Shown piece by piece: positions 1 to 6,173 of a DNA stretch of 14,798 nt. How positions within the stretch are numbered: position 1 is the first letter of the stretch; each line of letters starts with the position of its first letter. The notes below the pieces were generated by a model. The model saw nothing but the letters and a program-made list of their open reading frames with translations. It made no database searches and was not told where the DNA came from. The position numbers and the translations under genes were made by a program. This stretch comes from Acidimicrobiia bacterium (lineage in GTDB: Bacteria > Actinomycetota > Acidimicrobiia > Spongiisociales > SHLN01), in NCBI GenBank assembly GCA_030624805.1, contig JAUXJL010000012.1, positions 1 to 14,798 of the forward strand, given 5' to 3'.

Positions 1-589
1 ATTGATACTCCCGCAGGGTGAAGAAATCATCGCCTCCGCTTGGAGCGTGAGAGGGGTGGGCCGACTGGACGGAGGGGTCGTGGCCGCGGGTGGTCGGGAA
101 CCCGTCGAGCGCCTCGATGGCTGGGAATACCACCAAACGGTCGATCCCTCCCGAGGTAGTCCGCACGGCCGCCAGGTCAAAGGGATCGGCAATGATGAGG
201 TTGGCGGGCCCGATCTGATACACCCCGCGGGGTCGGCATACGATCTCGTAATGAGCCGAGACGGTCGTGTTTCGACCGGCGCGGGCGGTCGCGAACCTGG
301 CCCGGCCGAGCCGCGAGACCTCGTCTTCGATGATGAGCGGACGCAATGGGCGTCGGGCGAACAACCGGATCTCGACCCGGGCCCGATCCCCTTCATATAG
401 CTGGAGTGGCGTGACATGGCGGGTCAATTCTGCGTCGGGTCGTGAACGCCTCACGATGAGGGCCCCGGTGAGAACGACTCCGGCTAGGAAGATGCCGCCG
501 GCCAGCAACTCAACCTCGCCGAAACCCACCCATAACAATACGAGCGCGGCTGCGGCGCCTATCGCCGCCCAGCCCCGCGTGGTGATCAT
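1..589 (-). CDS. DUF58 domain protein, N-terminal 196 residues (cut by the left edge)
   Basis: The reading frame opens at an ATG (589-587) that overlaps the stop of the MoxR gene as ATGA and stays open to the window edge. Residues 8-22 and 26-46 are two hydrophobic segments, predicted to be a membrane hairpin. A beta-rich part follows with RGVYQIGP (121-128) and DPFDL (135-139). The visible part ends in GGDDFFTLREYQ (185-196), the start of the DUF58 signature that normally continues into a GD..R.IDW motif. The conserved domain core therefore lies outside the window. DUF58 proteins are usually encoded next to MoxR ATPases and are thought to act with them in assembly or maturation of protein complexes, sometimes with VWA-domain partners. 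The exact function here is unknown. Family assignment is firm because motif and neighbour agree. Confidence 0.88.
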   Translation of the reverse strand, partial: MITTRGWAAIGAAAALVLLWVGFGEVELLAGGIFLAGVVLTGALIVRRSRPDAELTRHVTPLQLYEGDRARVEIRLFARRPLRPLIIEDEVSRLGRARFATARAGRNTTVSAHYEIVCRPRGVYQIGPANLIIADPFDLAAVRTTSGGIDRLVVFPAIEALDGFPTTRGHDPSVQSAHPSHAPSGGDDFFTLREYQ

Positions 590-1563
590 CGGACGTCGAC
601 GGTTCCGGGCACCGGGATCGTTGAGGCGATCCGAGCGAGAACCTCAGCCACCGACGCGGCGCGCATTTGTGCCTCCGGTCGCAGGATGATCCGGTGGCTG
701 AGGGTTGGTACTACGAGCGCCTTCACGTCGTCGGGGGTGACGTAGGTCCGACCCGAGGCCAGGGCCTTGGCGCGAGTTGCGCGCTGCAGGAACAGCGTGG
801 CGCGAGGGGAGGCACCGAGCAACAAGTCGGGATCGGTTCGGGTGGCTTCAGCGAGGTCGACGAGGTAGCCCTTGAGCTCTGGAGCAACATGCACCTCGGT
901 GGCCTGCCTGGCCATTTCGACGACTTCCGCAGCATTAATGACCGGTTCGAGATCCTCGAACACCGACCCCGACCCATGGGCATCGAGCATCTCGAGCTCC
1001 TTGCCGCGAGCCGGATACCCGAGAGTGACCCGGGCCATGAACCGGTCGAGCTGAGCTTCTGGCAACGGATAAGTACCCTCGTGTTCGATCGGGTTTTGGG
1101 TTGCGATCACCATGAATGGCGGCTCGAGCGGGCGGGTGATGCCGTCCACAGTGACCTGGCGTTCCTCCATTGCCTCGAGGAGAGCTGCTTGCGTTTTGGG
1201 GCTGGCCCGGTTGATCTCGTCCCCAAGAACGATGTTCGAAAAGATGGGGCCTCGCCGAAAAACGAACTTACCGCGTTCGCGGTCCCACACAGAGACACCG
1301 GTCAGGTCCGAGGGCAGGAGGTCTGGCGTGAATTGAATCCGATGAAACGAGCAGTCGATCGATCGAGCGAGCGATTTGGCGAGCAGCGTTTTGCCGACAC
1401 CCGGAACATCTTCGACGAGGACATGGCCACTGGCAATCAGCGTCTGGACCACCAGGCGGATTTCCTCGTGTTTGCCCTGGATGACCTTCTCGATGTTGGC
1501 AACGATTGAATCGAATCGTTCGATAAACCAGCCGGTGCTGGTCTCCTTCGGCTCAGCTGTCAA
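586..1563 (-). CDS. MoxR-family AAA+ ATPase
   Basis: A 325-residue AAA+ ATPase of the MoxR family, about the usual length. Visible motifs are Walker A EDVPGVGKTLL (51-61), Walker B IVLGDEINRASPKTQ (111-125), sensor 1 ATQNP (154-158), the arginine-finger region AQLDRFM (170-176) and sensor 2 GASPRA (250-255). All catalytic elements look intact, so active ATP hydrolysis is expected. MoxR proteins act as cytoplasmic chaperone-like ATPases on partner proteins, commonly the DUF58 protein encoded next to them. Here that gene follows directly with a 4-base ATGA overlap, indicating translational coupling. The start is a TTG (1563-1561), chosen because GAGGAG (1575-1570) sits 6 bases upstream and the product then begins shortly before the conserved region. 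The substrate cannot be told from the sequence. Confidence 0.93.
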   Translation of the reverse strand: MTAEPKETSTGWFIERFDSIVANIEKVIQGKHEEIRLVVQTLIASGHVLVEDVPGVGKTLLAKSLARSIDCSFHRIQFTPDLLPSDLTGVSVWDRERGKFVFRRGPIFSNIVLGDEINRASPKTQAALLEAMEERQVTVDGITRPLEPPFMVIATQNPIEHEGTYPLPEAQLDRFMARVTLGYPARGKELEMLDAHGSGSVFEDLEPVINAAEVVEMARQATEVHVAPELKGYLVDLAEATRTDPDLLLGASPRATLFLQRATRAKALASGRTYVTPDDVKALVVPTLSHRIILRPEAQMRAASVAEVLARIASTIPVPGTVDVR

Positions 1564-1631
1564 CGGAGGCTCCTCAGGCTGGATGGGATGACCAGCCTAT
1601 CAAGGGTCGCAAGATTAGAGTCAGAGAGCCG

Positions 1632-1868
1632 ATGTTCGCGTCTTCGATCCTGCGTGCCATTATCCGACGCCCCCCTCTGTGGCCTGAGGGCATCCGGGCG
1701 CTTCTTGCTATGGCTCCGGCCGATTGGTGGAAACACGCACCCTTTCTTCCCATTCCGCGTCGGGCGTATATGAGGTGGCGGCTCGAGACGGCCTACGGTT
1801 CACCGGCTGCGGATCCCGAGCCGGTCGACGTTGTTCGCTTCCTCGAGTGGCGTAAGGCGCAACGATGA
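1632..1868 (+). CDS. small conserved-looking protein of unknown function (78 aa)
   Basis: This short frame ends in a TGA overlapping the ATG of the next gene (ATGA at 1865-1868), a strong sign that it is translated and coupled. The protein is compact, with an unusual core: LWPEGIRALLAMAP (16-29), DWWKHAPFLPIP (31-42), YMRWRLETAYG (46-56) and a C-terminal DVVRFLEWRK (66-75). The many Trp and Pro residues in short motifs look like a folded, conserved domain and not random translation. I recall similar short proteins in Actinobacteria but know no function for them. There is no signal peptide or membrane segment. The ATG at 1632 has only a weak purine-rich stretch (AGAGAG) upstream. The gene is divergent from the MoxR operon, 68 bases away. 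Confidence 0.7.
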   Translation: MFASSILRAIIRRPPLWPEGIRALLAMAPADWWKHAPFLPIPRRAYMRWRLETAYGSPAADPEPVDVVRFLEWRKAQR

Positions 1869-2602
1869 ACCGGGATGTCGACGTGACTGCCGCGCTCAGG
1901 TCGCTCCCGGGGGTCGCCGACGCCGAGCTGGCGGCCGATACCGCCGAAGGTGTCCGCGTGCGCCTTTCTGCCAACGCAGATCCAACCGATGTGGCAGCCG
2001 CCGTCCGCGACGTCCTCGCCGAGTACGGTCTCAAGGGTCGGATGGCCCCGCCGCAAGCACGTATTGAACCGAGGGGGCCTCCACCCCCACCTGTGGAGTC
2101 GGCGACCATTCTTCCCGGTCCCGGGCTGGTTCAGACAACTTTGATTCCGGGCGATGACGCCGCCATGTCGGCGAGCGCGGATGAGCTCGAGACTTTCATT
2201 CGAGATCCAGATCCGCCGCCGGCGGAAACGTCGCTGCCCGAGCCGGCCGCCCCTGCATCGGTCGGGACAGGATTATTGGCGCGGGTTCGAGTGCAGGAAG
2301 ACCACGATGGGGTAGCGGTGACGGTCGACACCGATGGCGGTCGCACCGTCACGCGACGGGGCCGGCCGAGTGATGAAGGCGTTCGCGAAGCCGTAGTAGC
2401 GGCCGTCGGCGAGTTATCGGGTGATCAGCCGCCACCGGTGCTCTTGTCGGTGAAAGAACATCAGCTGGGTGAACACCGTCTCATAACCGTGTTACTCCAA
2501 CGCCATGACGGAAGTTTCCACGTCGGGTCGGCCCTCATCGGAGCCGAGAAAGCGTTTGCCCTCGCCCGGGCCGCCTGGGCGGCCTTGAGCCAGGCGGTGT
2601 AG
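1865..2602 (+). CDS. hypothetical protein with two small domains joined by a Pro-rich linker (245 aa)
   Basis: I do not recognise this protein by name. The N-terminal part (about 1-57) has an alternating strand/helix pattern, VTAALRSLPGVADAEL then a Val/Arg-rich strand then DPTDVAAAVRDVLAEYG, which resembles a ferredoxin-like fold of the HMA/ACT type but has no metal-binding CxxC. Residues about 60-135 are a low-complexity Pro/Ala/Glu linker including PPPPP (72-76). The C-terminal part (about 137-243) again has strand-strand-helix units, LLARVRVQ, VAVTVDTDGG, GVREAVVAAVGEL, ITVLLQRHDG, and a long Ala-rich helix AEKAFALARAAWAAL. No transmembrane segment is seen. The ATGA overlap with the 78-residue gene makes them a coupled pair. 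It is convergent with the recombinase-like gene, 25 bases away. Confidence 0.75.
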   Translation: MNRDVDVTAALRSLPGVADAELAADTAEGVRVRLSANADPTDVAAAVRDVLAEYGLKGRMAPPQARIEPRGPPPPPVESATILPGPGLVQTTLIPGDDAAMSASADELETFIRDPDPPPAETSLPEPAAPASVGTGLLARVRVQEDHDGVAVTVDTDGGRTVTRRGRPSDEGVREAVVAAVGELSGDQPPPVLLSVKEHQLGEHRLITVLLQRHDGSFHVGSALIGAEKAFALARAAWAALSQAV

Positions 2603-2627
2603 CCAACTCGAGCCGTGATGCAGGACG

Positions 2628-3119
2628 CTACGCGTCGCTGGCCGGAATCAGCTCGACGACCACTTCGTCGCCGGTGTCCGGCTCGTCCTCCTCGAGTGCG
2701 TCAACCGCCGGCCGGGCCCATTCGTAGTACTCCTCGAGTCTGGCAAGTACGTCGCGCATGAGCTGTCGCTCCTTGGTGGGTGTGAGTAGCAACTCATGGT
2801 CGGCCTCGTCGATCGACAACACCGAAACACCGCGTCGGCGTAGGTCCCAGATGGTTATCTCTTGGGTCATTAGGTCCGGCGACAGAGATCTCAGAGATGG
2901 GACAACCACTCCATCGGCGCCTTGCCCGGCCACGATTCCCAACAGAGCCTGATAACCCTCGCGACCAAGACCGTGTCCTTCCTGTCGGATGTCCTGGCAG
3001 ACAGAGATGAGATTGTGGCCCGTTCTGCGGACCCAGCCCCGGATAGCCTCGCCCTGAACGAAGGCAGGGTCGGAGTCCTCGGGTCCGAATGACTCTCGAA
3101 CATATCCAACGACGCGCAT
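2628..3119 (-). CDS. serine-recombinase-like protein, catalytic domain only and probably inactive (163 aa)
   Basis: The start VVGYVRES (3-10) matches the resolvase/invertase N-terminal domain and puts Tyr6, Arg8 and Ser10 exactly where gamma-delta resolvase has them. GREGYQALL (52-60) fits the RxGL.LL element, with Arg53 standing for Arg45 of resolvase. The later motif, normally LDRLxR, reads SLRSLSPD (75-82), so the conserved Asp and two Arg are lost. No helix-turn-helix, zinc-ribbon or recombinase domain follows; the C-terminus is acidic (EEDEPDTGDEVVVE). The protein probably keeps the fold but not strand exchange. The ATG (3119-3117) has AGGTGAGG (3131-3124) upstream. It lies 60 bases after the HNH gene on the same strand, possibly in one operon. 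Family by fold is likely; the role is unknown. Confidence 0.75.
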   Translation of the reverse strand: MRVVGYVRESFGPEDSDPAFVQGEAIRGWVRRTGHNLISVCQDIRQEGHGLGREGYQALLGIVAGQGADGVVVPSLRSLSPDLMTQEITIWDLRRRGVSVLSIDEADHELLLTPTKERQLMRDVLARLEEYYEWARPAVDALEEDEPDTGDEVVVELIPASDA

Positions 3120-3179
3120 AAATCCTCACCTGTGCCAGCACCACGTAGCGTATCAGAGCCATGACCCTGAGTGGCTGAT

Positions 3180-3677
3180 TCAGAACGCTCCGGCTAAGTA
3201 CGGCTGCCAACTTGGGTGCGGGGGAGCCCGGAGGTTTACCAGCACCCAGCCATGACGGCGAGGAGCCGACGGGTCTGATCGGAGAGACATGCCGGCCTCG
3301 GACGGCGTCCGATCGCCCTTGCGCAGGTTGCATCGCCGGCAGGCCGCTACCACATTCTCCCACGAGTGGGGGCCACCCCGTGACCGTGGTACGACGTGAT
3401 CGAGGTTCTCCGCGCCTGTCCCGCAGTATTGACAGGATTGATTGTCCCTTGCGAATACGGCCCTCCGGTTGAGGGCCACTCGCCGAGCGTACGGAACCTT
3501 CACATACCGGTTCAGTCGGATAACAGACGGCATCTGGAAGCTTGATCGCTCGGATCGCCAGACGGTGCCACTCTCTTCTAGTACCACGGCCTTCTCACGG
3601 AGAACCAGGATGATGGCGCGGCGGGCCGACACTATCGAAAGCGGCTCGTAGGTTGCGTTCAGGATCAGCGCCCGCAT
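3180..3677 (-). CDS. HNH endonuclease family protein
   Basis: A 165-residue protein of the small HNH family that is very common in Actinobacteria. It has the typical N-terminus MRALILNATYEPLS (1-14) and a basic middle part. The zinc-stabilised HNH (beta-beta-alpha metal) domain has CQYC (82-85), the LDHVVPRSRGG core with Asp93-His94, WENVV with Asn108, and CRRCN (113-117) followed by K120. All four zinc cysteines and the catalytic His are present, so nuclease activity is plausible. A C-terminal tail of about 35 residues ends in SWQPYL, as in relatives. It is not inserted in an intron or intein and has no methyltransferase neighbour, so nothing supports a restriction or homing role. It lies 43 bases downstream of the universal stress gene on the same strand. 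Confidence 0.9.
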   Translation of the reverse strand: MRALILNATYEPLSIVSARRAIILVLREKAVVLEESGTVWRSERSSFQMPSVIRLNRYVKVPYARRVALNRRAVFARDNQSCQYCGTGAENLDHVVPRSRGGPHSWENVVAACRRCNLRKGDRTPSEAGMSLRSDPSAPRRHGWVLVNLRAPPHPSWQPYLAGAF

Positions 3678-3720
3678 GACGGCGAGAATAGCCTGAGTTG
3701 GGTAACTCCTGCGGCGGTGC

Positions 3721-4239
3721 TCAGTCGCGGATGAGTAGAACGGAGCAGGGGGCGTGGCGGGCGACTTTGGTGCCGGTCGATCCGATCATTCCCTCGAAGC
3801 GGCCGTGCCCTTTGGCTCCCAGGACGACCAGGTCGGCCTGGTTGGCCCGCAGGTATTCGAGGATGATTCTGGGTGCGTTTTCGCCGTCGATAATTTCGAC
3901 CGTCACTTCCATCCCGGCCTGCTGGAGCGTCTCGGCCATCGGACCGGTCCGCTCGTCCTTCTGGTTGGCTAGGTACTGGTTGATGATGGCGTCATCACCG
4001 GGGAAGTCCGGGTCAACGCCGGGAGTCTTGGGGCTGATCCCGACGTACTCGGCGTCGCTGTCGACGGCGAGGCCACGATGTTCCCCGTAAACGGACCTGA
4101 GGTCGGCAAGTAGTCGGTGTGGTATCTCGATGACCGTTAGCACGGTCACGGCGCTGCCTTCGGCATGGGGAGCGACGAGAGCCGCGGTCTGGTCGGGATC
4201 GAGAGATCCGTCGGTAGTTACAACGATATGCACGGTCAC
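3721..4239 (-). CDS. universal stress protein (UspA family)
   Basis: A 172-residue single-domain Usp. It opens with IVVTTDGS (5-12), where Asp10 is the usual nucleotide-contacting residue. It closes with the phosphate-binding loop GAKGHGRFEGMIGSTGTKVAR (from 141) and PCSVLLI (164-170). The family pattern is G-2x-G-9x-G(S/T); here the middle spacing is 8 residues, and the first helix after the Asp loop is short. A longer region (about 50-100) makes it larger than the usual 140-150 residues. It is probably an ATP-binding cytoplasmic stress protein, though binding is not certain. The start is GTG at 4239-4237; a second GTG two codons inside (4233-4231) is equally possible because GAGGTGA lies just before it. 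It follows the SDR gene by 33 bases. Confidence 0.88.
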   Translation of the reverse strand: MTVHIVVTTDGSLDPDQTAALVAPHAEGSAVTVLTVIEIPHRLLADLRSVYGEHRGLAVDSDAEYVGISPKTPGVDPDFPGDDAIINQYLANQKDERTGPMAETLQQAGMEVTVEIIDGENAPRIILEYLRANQADLVVLGAKGHGRFEGMIGSTGTKVARHAPCSVLLIRD

Positions 4240-4272
4240 CTCATCTCGGTCGGACCAGCCTAACCTCGGGTC

Positions 4273-4989
4273 TTACGTCTCCGCCACCGCCATGGGGTCC
4301 GTGCCGATGAAGTCGCGGGCGTCGAACTTCTCGCCGGAGAGTGCGGTCGGGTTTGCTCGGGCGAGGCGAAGAAAGATAGGCGCTATGTCGGCAGGAGTCG
4401 GGATGGTCGCGGGGTCTTCGTCCGGCACGGCCTCTGCTCGCATGGCGGTAGCCGTTCCGCCCGGGTTGACCGAATAGACGGGGCCGGGCCACTCGTCGGC
4501 CAGGACCTCGAGCCAGTTTTCGAGCGCGGCTTTTGAGATCGCGTACATGCCCCATTCCCCGCGGCCGGTGCGCCCGACCCCGCTCGAGACACCGATCACG
4601 GTGGCGTTCGGCGCCAGTAATGGGACCAGCAGCTGGTGGAGCAGGTGAACCGACGTCGTGTTGACGTGGAACACTTCGTGCCAGGCCGTCTCCGGGTATT
4701 CGGCGAGAGGAGCCTTCGGGCCGAGGACACCTGCAGCGTGGACCACGACGTCGATGGGGGCGATGCGCATCGCCTCGGTTGCCACGATCTCCCGACCAGT
4801 TCGGCTCCCGAGGTCGGCAGGCGCCACGAATGCATGCTGGGAGTCGAGTCCGTCGATGGTCTCGAGTAGCGCCGACTCTCGCCGCGCGGTCGTGAGTACC
4901 CGGGCGCCATGAGACACGAATTGGCGGACCAGCTCACGTCCGATGCCCGAAGAGCCACCGGTAACGAGAATTGTCCGATCAGACAACAT
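4273..4989 (-). CDS. short-chain dehydrogenase/reductase (SDR) family oxidoreductase
   Basis: A 238-residue classical SDR with a full set of motifs: the NAD(P)-binding TGGSSGIG (10-17), an HAAG (84-87) replacing the usual NNAG, Asn110, the catalytic Ser in VSSG (134-137), and YAISK (149-153) with Tyr149 and Lys153. NPGGTATAM (175-183) is the PG motif after strand six. ARR (35-37) after the second strand is compatible with NADP preference, but this is only a guess. The substrate cannot be named. It starts at ATG 4989-4987, right at the conserved N-terminus, and is divergent from the 142-residue unknown gene with 47 bases between the starts. It may lead a minus-strand operon through the Usp, HNH and recombinase-like genes. 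Confidence 0.9.
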   Translation of the reverse strand: MLSDRTILVTGGSSGIGRELVRQFVSHGARVLTTARRESALLETIDGLDSQHAFVAPADLGSRTGREIVATEAMRIAPIDVVVHAAGVLGPKAPLAEYPETAWHEVFHVNTTSVHLLHQLLVPLLAPNATVIGVSSGVGRTGRGEWGMYAISKAALENWLEVLADEWPGPVYSVNPGGTATAMRAEAVPDEDPATIPTPADIAPIFLRLARANPTALSGEKFDARDFIGTDPMAVAET

Positions 4990-5017
4990 GTCGTGAGCCT
5001 ACGGCGTGGCTGTTGAA

Positions 5018-5036
5018 GTTAATACAGTTGGGGGGC
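5018..5036 (+). promoter_or_regulatory. possible promoter for the 142-residue gene, perhaps leaderless
   Basis: The 47-base divergent gap is GC-rich except for a TTAATACAGT patch. TACAGT (5023-5028) matches TATAAT at four positions including the key A and the last T. A start site about 7 bases later would fall almost on the ATG at 5037, which would give a leaderless message, common in Actinobacteria. I see no good -35, and the run of G before the ATG is too close to act as a normal ribosome binding site. This is a weak call from inspection. Confidence 0.3.
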
Positions 5037-5465
5037 ATGGAACCTGTCGCCACCGTCGCCGTCGATGTCCCGCAGATCGGAGATGAGCGCAACAAGCACT
5101 GGGCCAAGGTCGTGCACAATGTCGACACAGACAAGTCCACCGGCTGGGCCTACGACGGCGAGTTCGTGGCAACCGGCGGCATTCAAGACCTCGACGTCCC
5201 GTGTGTTTTGCTCGTCTATGGAGAAAAGGGCTCACGGACCAATCCGCAGATCGAAGCGCAGGTCTACGTTGTGAACACCGATGGCTCGCTCAGCCGGCAT
5301 GCCACCGCCACCGGGCGAGCCTGGGCCCGCACCGTCAGAGACACCGTCGTTGAGCTTATCTCCTCGGAAATAGCGACGCCGTTTCCATCCCGAGAGTGGG
5401 ATGCCGGGCTGATGGAATACGCCGACGACGCGCTCCGAACCGAGCTGAAACGCCGCCAGCCCTAA
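5037..5465 (+). CDS. hypothetical protein (142 aa) upstream of mraZ
   Basis: I do not recognise this protein. The frame is open from 4971, but that extension would overlap the start of the divergent SDR gene, so I use the ATG at 5037. The product is soluble, with no signal peptide or membrane segment. Visible parts are a strand-rich N-terminal half (VATVAVDVP, TGWAYDGEFVATGG, VPCVLLVYGEKGS), AQVYVVNTDGSL in the middle, and a helical C-terminus (WARTVRDTVVELI, WDAGLMEYADDALRTELKRR). Codon use is like its neighbours and the stop is a clean TAA. The gene ends about 50 bases before the mraZ promoter, so it is probably transcribed separately from the dcw cluster. Confidence 0.65.
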   Translation: MEPVATVAVDVPQIGDERNKHWAKVVHNVDTDKSTGWAYDGEFVATGGIQDLDVPCVLLVYGEKGSRTNPQIEAQVYVVNTDGSLSRHATATGRAWARTVRDTVVELISSEIATPFPSREWDAGLMEYADDALRTELKRRQP

Positions 5466-5501
5466 AGGCGCTGCTTGCCCACCGACAGCCTGGAATCTTC
5501 G

Positions 5502-5557
5502 AGTGGAGGTAGGTAGTTGACAAGTGGAAGAAAAGGGACGATAGTGGCGCGAAGTGG
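5502..5557 (+). promoter_or_regulatory. MraZ operator: AGTGG repeats over the mraZ promoter
   Basis: AGTGG occurs at 5502-5506, 5523-5527, 5543-5547 and 5553-5557, and a degenerate AAGGG at 5533-5537. Steps between the exact copies are 21, 20 and 10 bases, so all lie on one face of the helix. MraZ is known to bind short direct repeats of this kind (TGGG-type boxes in Escherichia coli and Mycoplasma, GTGG-type in Actinobacteria) upstream of its own gene. The repeats overlap the spacer, the -10 and the start site, so autorepression is the natural reading. Binding itself is inferred. Confidence 0.8.
5517..5545 (+). promoter_or_regulatory. promoter of the mraZ / dcw operon
   Basis: A perfect -35 TTGACA (5517-5522), a 17-base spacer and a -10 GATAGT (5540-5545) that keeps four of six consensus bases, including the important A and final T. 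Transcription would start near 5552, giving an mraZ leader of about 60 bases. It is the best sigma-70-like promoter I see in the window, and it sits inside the MraZ operator repeats. Confidence 0.7.
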
Positions 5558-5613
5558 AGGACCAGCCACGAGCCCCGTCAGGCTCACCGAGGACAGGCAG
5601 ACAGGATGGAATT

Positions 5614-6045
5614 GTGTTTCTGGGAGAGCACCAACACACCATTGACCCAAAAGGTCGTGTCGTGCTCCCCAGCCGATTTCGCGCCGACCTCGCCAAGGGC
5701 TGCTTCATCACCAAAGGTCAGGACCGCTGCCTGTTCGTCTTCACTCCCAGGCAGTGGGAACAGGAAGTTGAACGAATTCGGACACTTCCCCGCACCGATC
5801 GGCGGCTTCGCAACTACGCTCGAGTCTTCTTCGCAGGTGCGATCGACCAGAAGCTCGACAAGCAGGGTCGCATTCAGGTCCCTGCCACTCTCCGCGAATA
5901 CGCCGGCCTCGAAAAGGATGTCTTCGTGGTTGGAGTGGGGGAGCGGGTCGAGATTTGGAATGCGTCGACGTGGTCTGAGCTCACCACAGATGCTGACGCG
6001 GAATACGCCGACATCGAAGAAGCGCTCAGTGAACAAGGAATCTGA
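5614..6045 (+). CDS. mraZ: MraZ, transcriptional regulator of the dcw cluster
   Basis: A 143-residue protein of normal MraZ length. It contains the two SpoVT/AbrB-like half-domains, each with the DxxGR signature: FLGEHQHTIDPKGRVVLP (2-19) and AIDQKLDKQGRIQVPATLR (76-94). MraZ forms a ring-shaped oligomer that binds repeats at its own promoter and represses the division and wall operon; such repeats are present just upstream. I chose GTG 5614-5616, read as Met, because the family starts at (M)FLGE and AGGA (5603-5606) lies 7 bases upstream. An in-frame GTG at 5554 would add 20 residues of non-family sequence and sits on the predicted transcription start, so it is less likely. It is the first gene of the operon. 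Confidence 0.95.
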   Translation: MFLGEHQHTIDPKGRVVLPSRFRADLAKGCFITKGQDRCLFVFTPRQWEQEVERIRTLPRTDRRLRNYARVFFAGAIDQKLDKQGRIQVPATLREYAGLEKDVFVVGVGERVEIWNASTWSELTTDADAEYADIEEALSEQGI

Positions 6046-6050
6046 AACAC

Positions 6051-6056
6051 AGGAGG
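6051..6056 (+). other. orphan Shine-Dalgarno-like AGGAGG
   Basis: A consensus AGGAGG lies just behind the mraZ stop but has no ATG, GTG or TTG at a usable distance. The next in-frame ATG for rsmH (6081) is 24 bases away. It may be part of the structured leader or a leftover ribosome binding site. The sequence is plain; the meaning is open. Confidence 0.4.
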
Positions 6057-6086
6057 ATCGACAGGTCGAACACGTAGGGCATGGTT

Positions 6087-6173
6087 CAATGCCAGCCCCC
6101 CGGATGCCATATGGAAGGCCCCTTACTCCGCCCGCTTCCATTGTGGCGCCAGCGCTCCGGGGGGCTGGCAATG
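6087..6173 (+). promoter_or_regulatory. long RNA hairpin covering the rsmH ribosome binding site (mraW RNA motif-like)
   Basis: TGCCAGCCCCCCGGA (6090-6104) is perfectly complementary to TCCGGGGGGCTGGCA (6156-6170), a 15-bp stem. Inside it, GCCA (6106-6109) can pair with TGGC (6144-6147) and ATGGAAG (6111-6117) with CTTCCAT (6135-6141). C6087-A6088 can also pair with the last two bases of the rsmH ATG. The right arm contains the G-run 6159-6164, the only ribosome binding site for rsmH, so folding should block translation. GGCAT (6078-6082) can pair with ATGCC (6089-6093) and would compete with the base of the stem. Actinobacteria are known to carry a conserved 'mraW' RNA motif before this gene. 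I believe this is a member but cannot check the consensus here. Confidence 0.7.

Noticed and set aside
2..400. 132-codon plus-strand frame at the left edge
   Set aside because: It is antisense to the DUF58 gene, which is clearly coding on the minus strand and coupled to MoxR.
667..1509. 280-codon open frame on the plus strand
   Set aside because: It lies entirely opposite the MoxR gene, whose motifs are complete. The translation has no recognisable domain; high GC keeps the antisense frame open.
2569..2584. GGCCGCC/GGCGGCC inverted repeat as a terminator
   Set aside because: It has only a two-base loop, no following T-run, and lies in Ala/Trp codons of the 245-residue gene.
2628..3677. HNH nuclease plus recombinase-like gene as a mobile element or defence island
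   Set aside because: No inverted repeats, attachment sites, integrase, methyltransferase or change in base composition is visible. The small HNH family is ordinary in Actinobacteria and the recombinase catalytic set is incomplete.
6090..6170. hairpin before rsmH as a transcription terminator
   Set aside because: There is no T-run after the stem; the start codon follows at once, so control of translation is the better reading.
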